From Meiothermus luteus (GTDB lineage: Bacteria > Deinococcota > Deinococci > Deinococcales > Thermaceae): a stretch of DNA of 51,328 bases. Location of the stretch: positions 1 through 51,328 of the forward strand of contig NZ_QWKZ01000002.1 in assembly GCF_003574085.1 (NCBI RefSeq). The letters run 5' to 3'. Each line of letters begins with the position of its first letter. Position 1 is the stretch's first letter. The position numbers and the translations under genes are program-made. Below, in pieces: positions 50,028-51,328 of this stretch. Below the pieces are notes generated by a model that saw only the letters and a list, made by a program, of their open reading frames with translations, searched no databases and was not told the DNA's origin.

Positions 50028-51328
50028 GGCCTGATAAGGGTGATGGTCCCACCCTGCCCCAGCCTCCCGCTCCCCACCGCCAGCTCGCCTTTGCTCCCCC
50101 AGGCCACCGCATAGAGGGGACGGACGAAACCCGAGAAGTCCCGAAGGGGCTGGCCCCAGAGGCCCCAAAGCCGAAGGCTCTTGTCCCAGCCCACGCTGGC
50201 CAGCCTTCTTCCCTCGGGCGAGAAGGCCAGGGCCCGCACGGGCTCCCGGTGCCCTTCCAGGACACCCTTGAGGGCCCCTGTCCGGGTCTCCCAAAGCCGC
50301 ACCCGCAGGTCGTGGCCAGCGGTGGCCAGGGTCCGTCCATCCGGGCTTTGGGCCAGGCCGTGGATGCTCCCCGGATGGGCCACCCGGCGCAAAAGCCGCG
50401 GCCCCTCGGGGCCCAAAGCCCACCAGGCCAGGCTTCCATCGCTGCTGGCACTGACCAGAACCCAGCCCTCCGGGGTGAAGGCCAGGCCCGTGACGTGGGA
50501 CTCGTGCGCGCGGAACTCCAGCCGCTTCCACCCCCCCTGCCAGTCCCAAAGCCGCACCAACCGGTCCCGACCTCCCGTGGCCAGGCTCCGCCCATCGGGG
50601 CTAAAGGCCAGTGAGCCAACCCCGTTCTCGTGGGCCTCTAAGACCCGCTCCAGGCGGCCGCTCTCCACGCGGTAGATGCGGGTCAGGCCGTCCCGGCTGC
50701 CCGCGGCCAGGTATCGCCCATCCGGGCTAAAGACCAGGGCCACCACCTCCAAGGTGGCCTCGCCCAGCCTGCGGACGGGCTGGCCCTGGCGGCTCCAGAG
50801 CCACACCTCCCCCTCCCAACCCCCGCTGGCCAGGAGGTTTCCGTCCGGGCTGTAGGCCAACGCCGCCACCGAGGCCGCTGGGGGCTCGAGGGTGCGCAGG
50901 AGGCCTCCCTGGAGGCTCCAAAGCCGGGCTCGAGCGTCGTCGTGCCCGCTCAAAAGCCGCCCACCCCGCACCGCCAGGCTCAGCACCGGTGCGCTCTCCC
51001 AGGCCGCCTTAGGGCGCTCCCCCTCCCAGCGGACAATCCGCCCGTCCTGGCCCCCGCTGAACAATCCCTCCGGGGCCCAGACCAGGGCGCTCACCGCCAG
51101 GCGGTGGGCAGCGAACTGCCGGACAAATAGGCCCTCTTGGCTCCAGCGATGAACCTGCCCCTCGCGGTCGCCGGTGAACAGGCCCTCAACCCCCCAGGCC
51201 AACGCCCGGACCGAAGGCCGTCCCAAAAGGCTCAAAAACCTATCATCCTCCGGGCTCCACAGGACCACCCCGTCCTCGCCCCCTCCGGCCGCAAGCCTCC
51301 CATCGGGGGAAAAGCCCACCCCGTAGAC
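50024..51328 (-). CDS. WD40 repeat protein (5' end beyond window)
   Basis: At least 434 residues are visible. The frame stays open to the window edge ('VYGVGFSPDG'), so the protein starts beyond it. About 11 repeats of roughly 39 residues carry 'FSPDG', then 'A.GG..G.V.LW' strands ending in LW/RW (for example 'DGRIVRWE', 'ARLWSLQG', 'VWLWSRQG', 'VRLWDWQG', 'VRLWETRTG', 'LRLWGLWG'). Such repeats fold into beta-propellers that act as protein interaction platforms. Bacterial WD40 proteins are often found with kinases, caspase-like or NACHT domains; none can be seen here. The last repeats at the C-terminus are less regular. Confidence 0.88.
   Translation of the reverse strand, partial: VYGVGFSPDGRLAAGGGEDGVVLWSPEDDRFLSLLGRPSVRALAWGVEGLFTGDREGQVHRWSQEGLFVRQFAAHRLAVSALVWAPEGLFSGGQDGRIVRWEGERPKAAWESAPVLSLAVRGGRLLSGHDDARARLWSLQGGLLRTLEPPAASVAALAYSPDGNLLASGGWEGEVWLWSRQGQPVRRLGEATLEVVALVFSPDGRYLAAGSRDGLTRIYRVESGRLERVLEAHENGVGSLAFSPDGRSLATGGRDRLVRLWDWQGGWKRLEFRAHESHVTGLAFTPEGWVLVSASSDGSLAWWALGPEGPRLLRRVAHPGSIHGLAQSPDGRTLATAGHDLRVRLWETRTGALKGVLEGHREPVRALAFSPEGRRLASVGWDKSLRLWGLWGQPLRDFSGFVRPLYAVAWGSKGELAVGSGRLGQGGTITLIRP

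Noticed and set aside
1-51328. tRNA, rRNA, CRISPR arrays, insertion sequences, att sites
   Set aside because: No cloverleaf in any intergenic gap, no regularly spaced repeats, no transposase or integrase, and no long terminal repeats were found.

Overview
The window is high-GC, gene-dense DNA from a thermophilic Deinococcota bacterium. A Meiothermus-like member of the Thermaceae fits best. ArgRS, CarB, the GNAT acetyltransferase and the split methylmalonyl-CoA mutase look Thermus-like. A bacillithiol synthase gene (bshA), an isocitrate lyase and a seven-gene Mrp antiporter operon are also present. Many genes appear to be leaderless: a TANNNT -10 box lies only 6-8 nt before the start codon. 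I see no rRNA, tRNA, CRISPR array, insertion sequence or prophage. No gene-free stretch exceeds about 220 nt. Both edges cut a gene: an MFS transporter on the left and a WD40 protein on the right.

Layout. 1-3 kb: end of an MFS transporter, a HAD phosphatase, a membrane methyltransferase and a GT4 glycosyltransferase. 3-8.5 kb: carB, then aceA behind an unusually structured control region, then an orphan DUF58 protein. 8.5-11.7 kb: a degenerate AroE-like protein with a small exported protein, then a tightly coupled ATP-grasp/esterase pair. 11.7-17.4 kb: mrpABCDEFG on the minus strand. 17.6-19.8 kb: a small membrane protein, a universal stress protein and a PilT-type ATPase. 19.8-25 kb: two paralogous DUF4874/DUF4832-like lipoproteins on opposite strands around Nudix-prfA and a small lipoprotein. 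25.1-26.4 kb: bshA.

26.5-36.5 kb is the most unusual part. A minus-strand run encodes a small exported barrel-like protein, a subtilisin-family lipoprotein, a 510-aa lipoprotein with a calcium-binding-like motif, a 225-aa lipoprotein, an astacin-family lipoprotein and a phosphodiester-glycosidase-like lipoprotein. A large STAND ATPase/winged-helix regulator is divergent from it. Two transcription units in this cluster carry the same 36-bp composite promoter motif with identical internal spacing. The core of the cluster also lacks CTCGAG, a palindrome that is otherwise frequent throughout the window. I read this as a co-regulated, possibly acquired, cell-surface proteolysis system.

36.6-51.3 kb is mostly housekeeping: an Fsr-like MFS transporter, HIT protein, DUF151 nuclease, two tandem phosphoribosyltransferase paralogues (the second with an altered PRPP motif), a hydrolase, methylmalonyl-CoA mutase large subunit, argS, a MogA/MoaB protein, GNAT, a small exported protein, an esterase, purU, an HtrA-type protease, a BtuF-like protein without signal peptide, a 97-aa unknown and the WD40 protein.

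Metabolic links: isocitrate lyase and methylmalonyl-CoA mutase point to growth on acetate, fatty acids or propionate. Mrp handles Na+/H+ balance, and BshA starts synthesis of the thiol bacillithiol.
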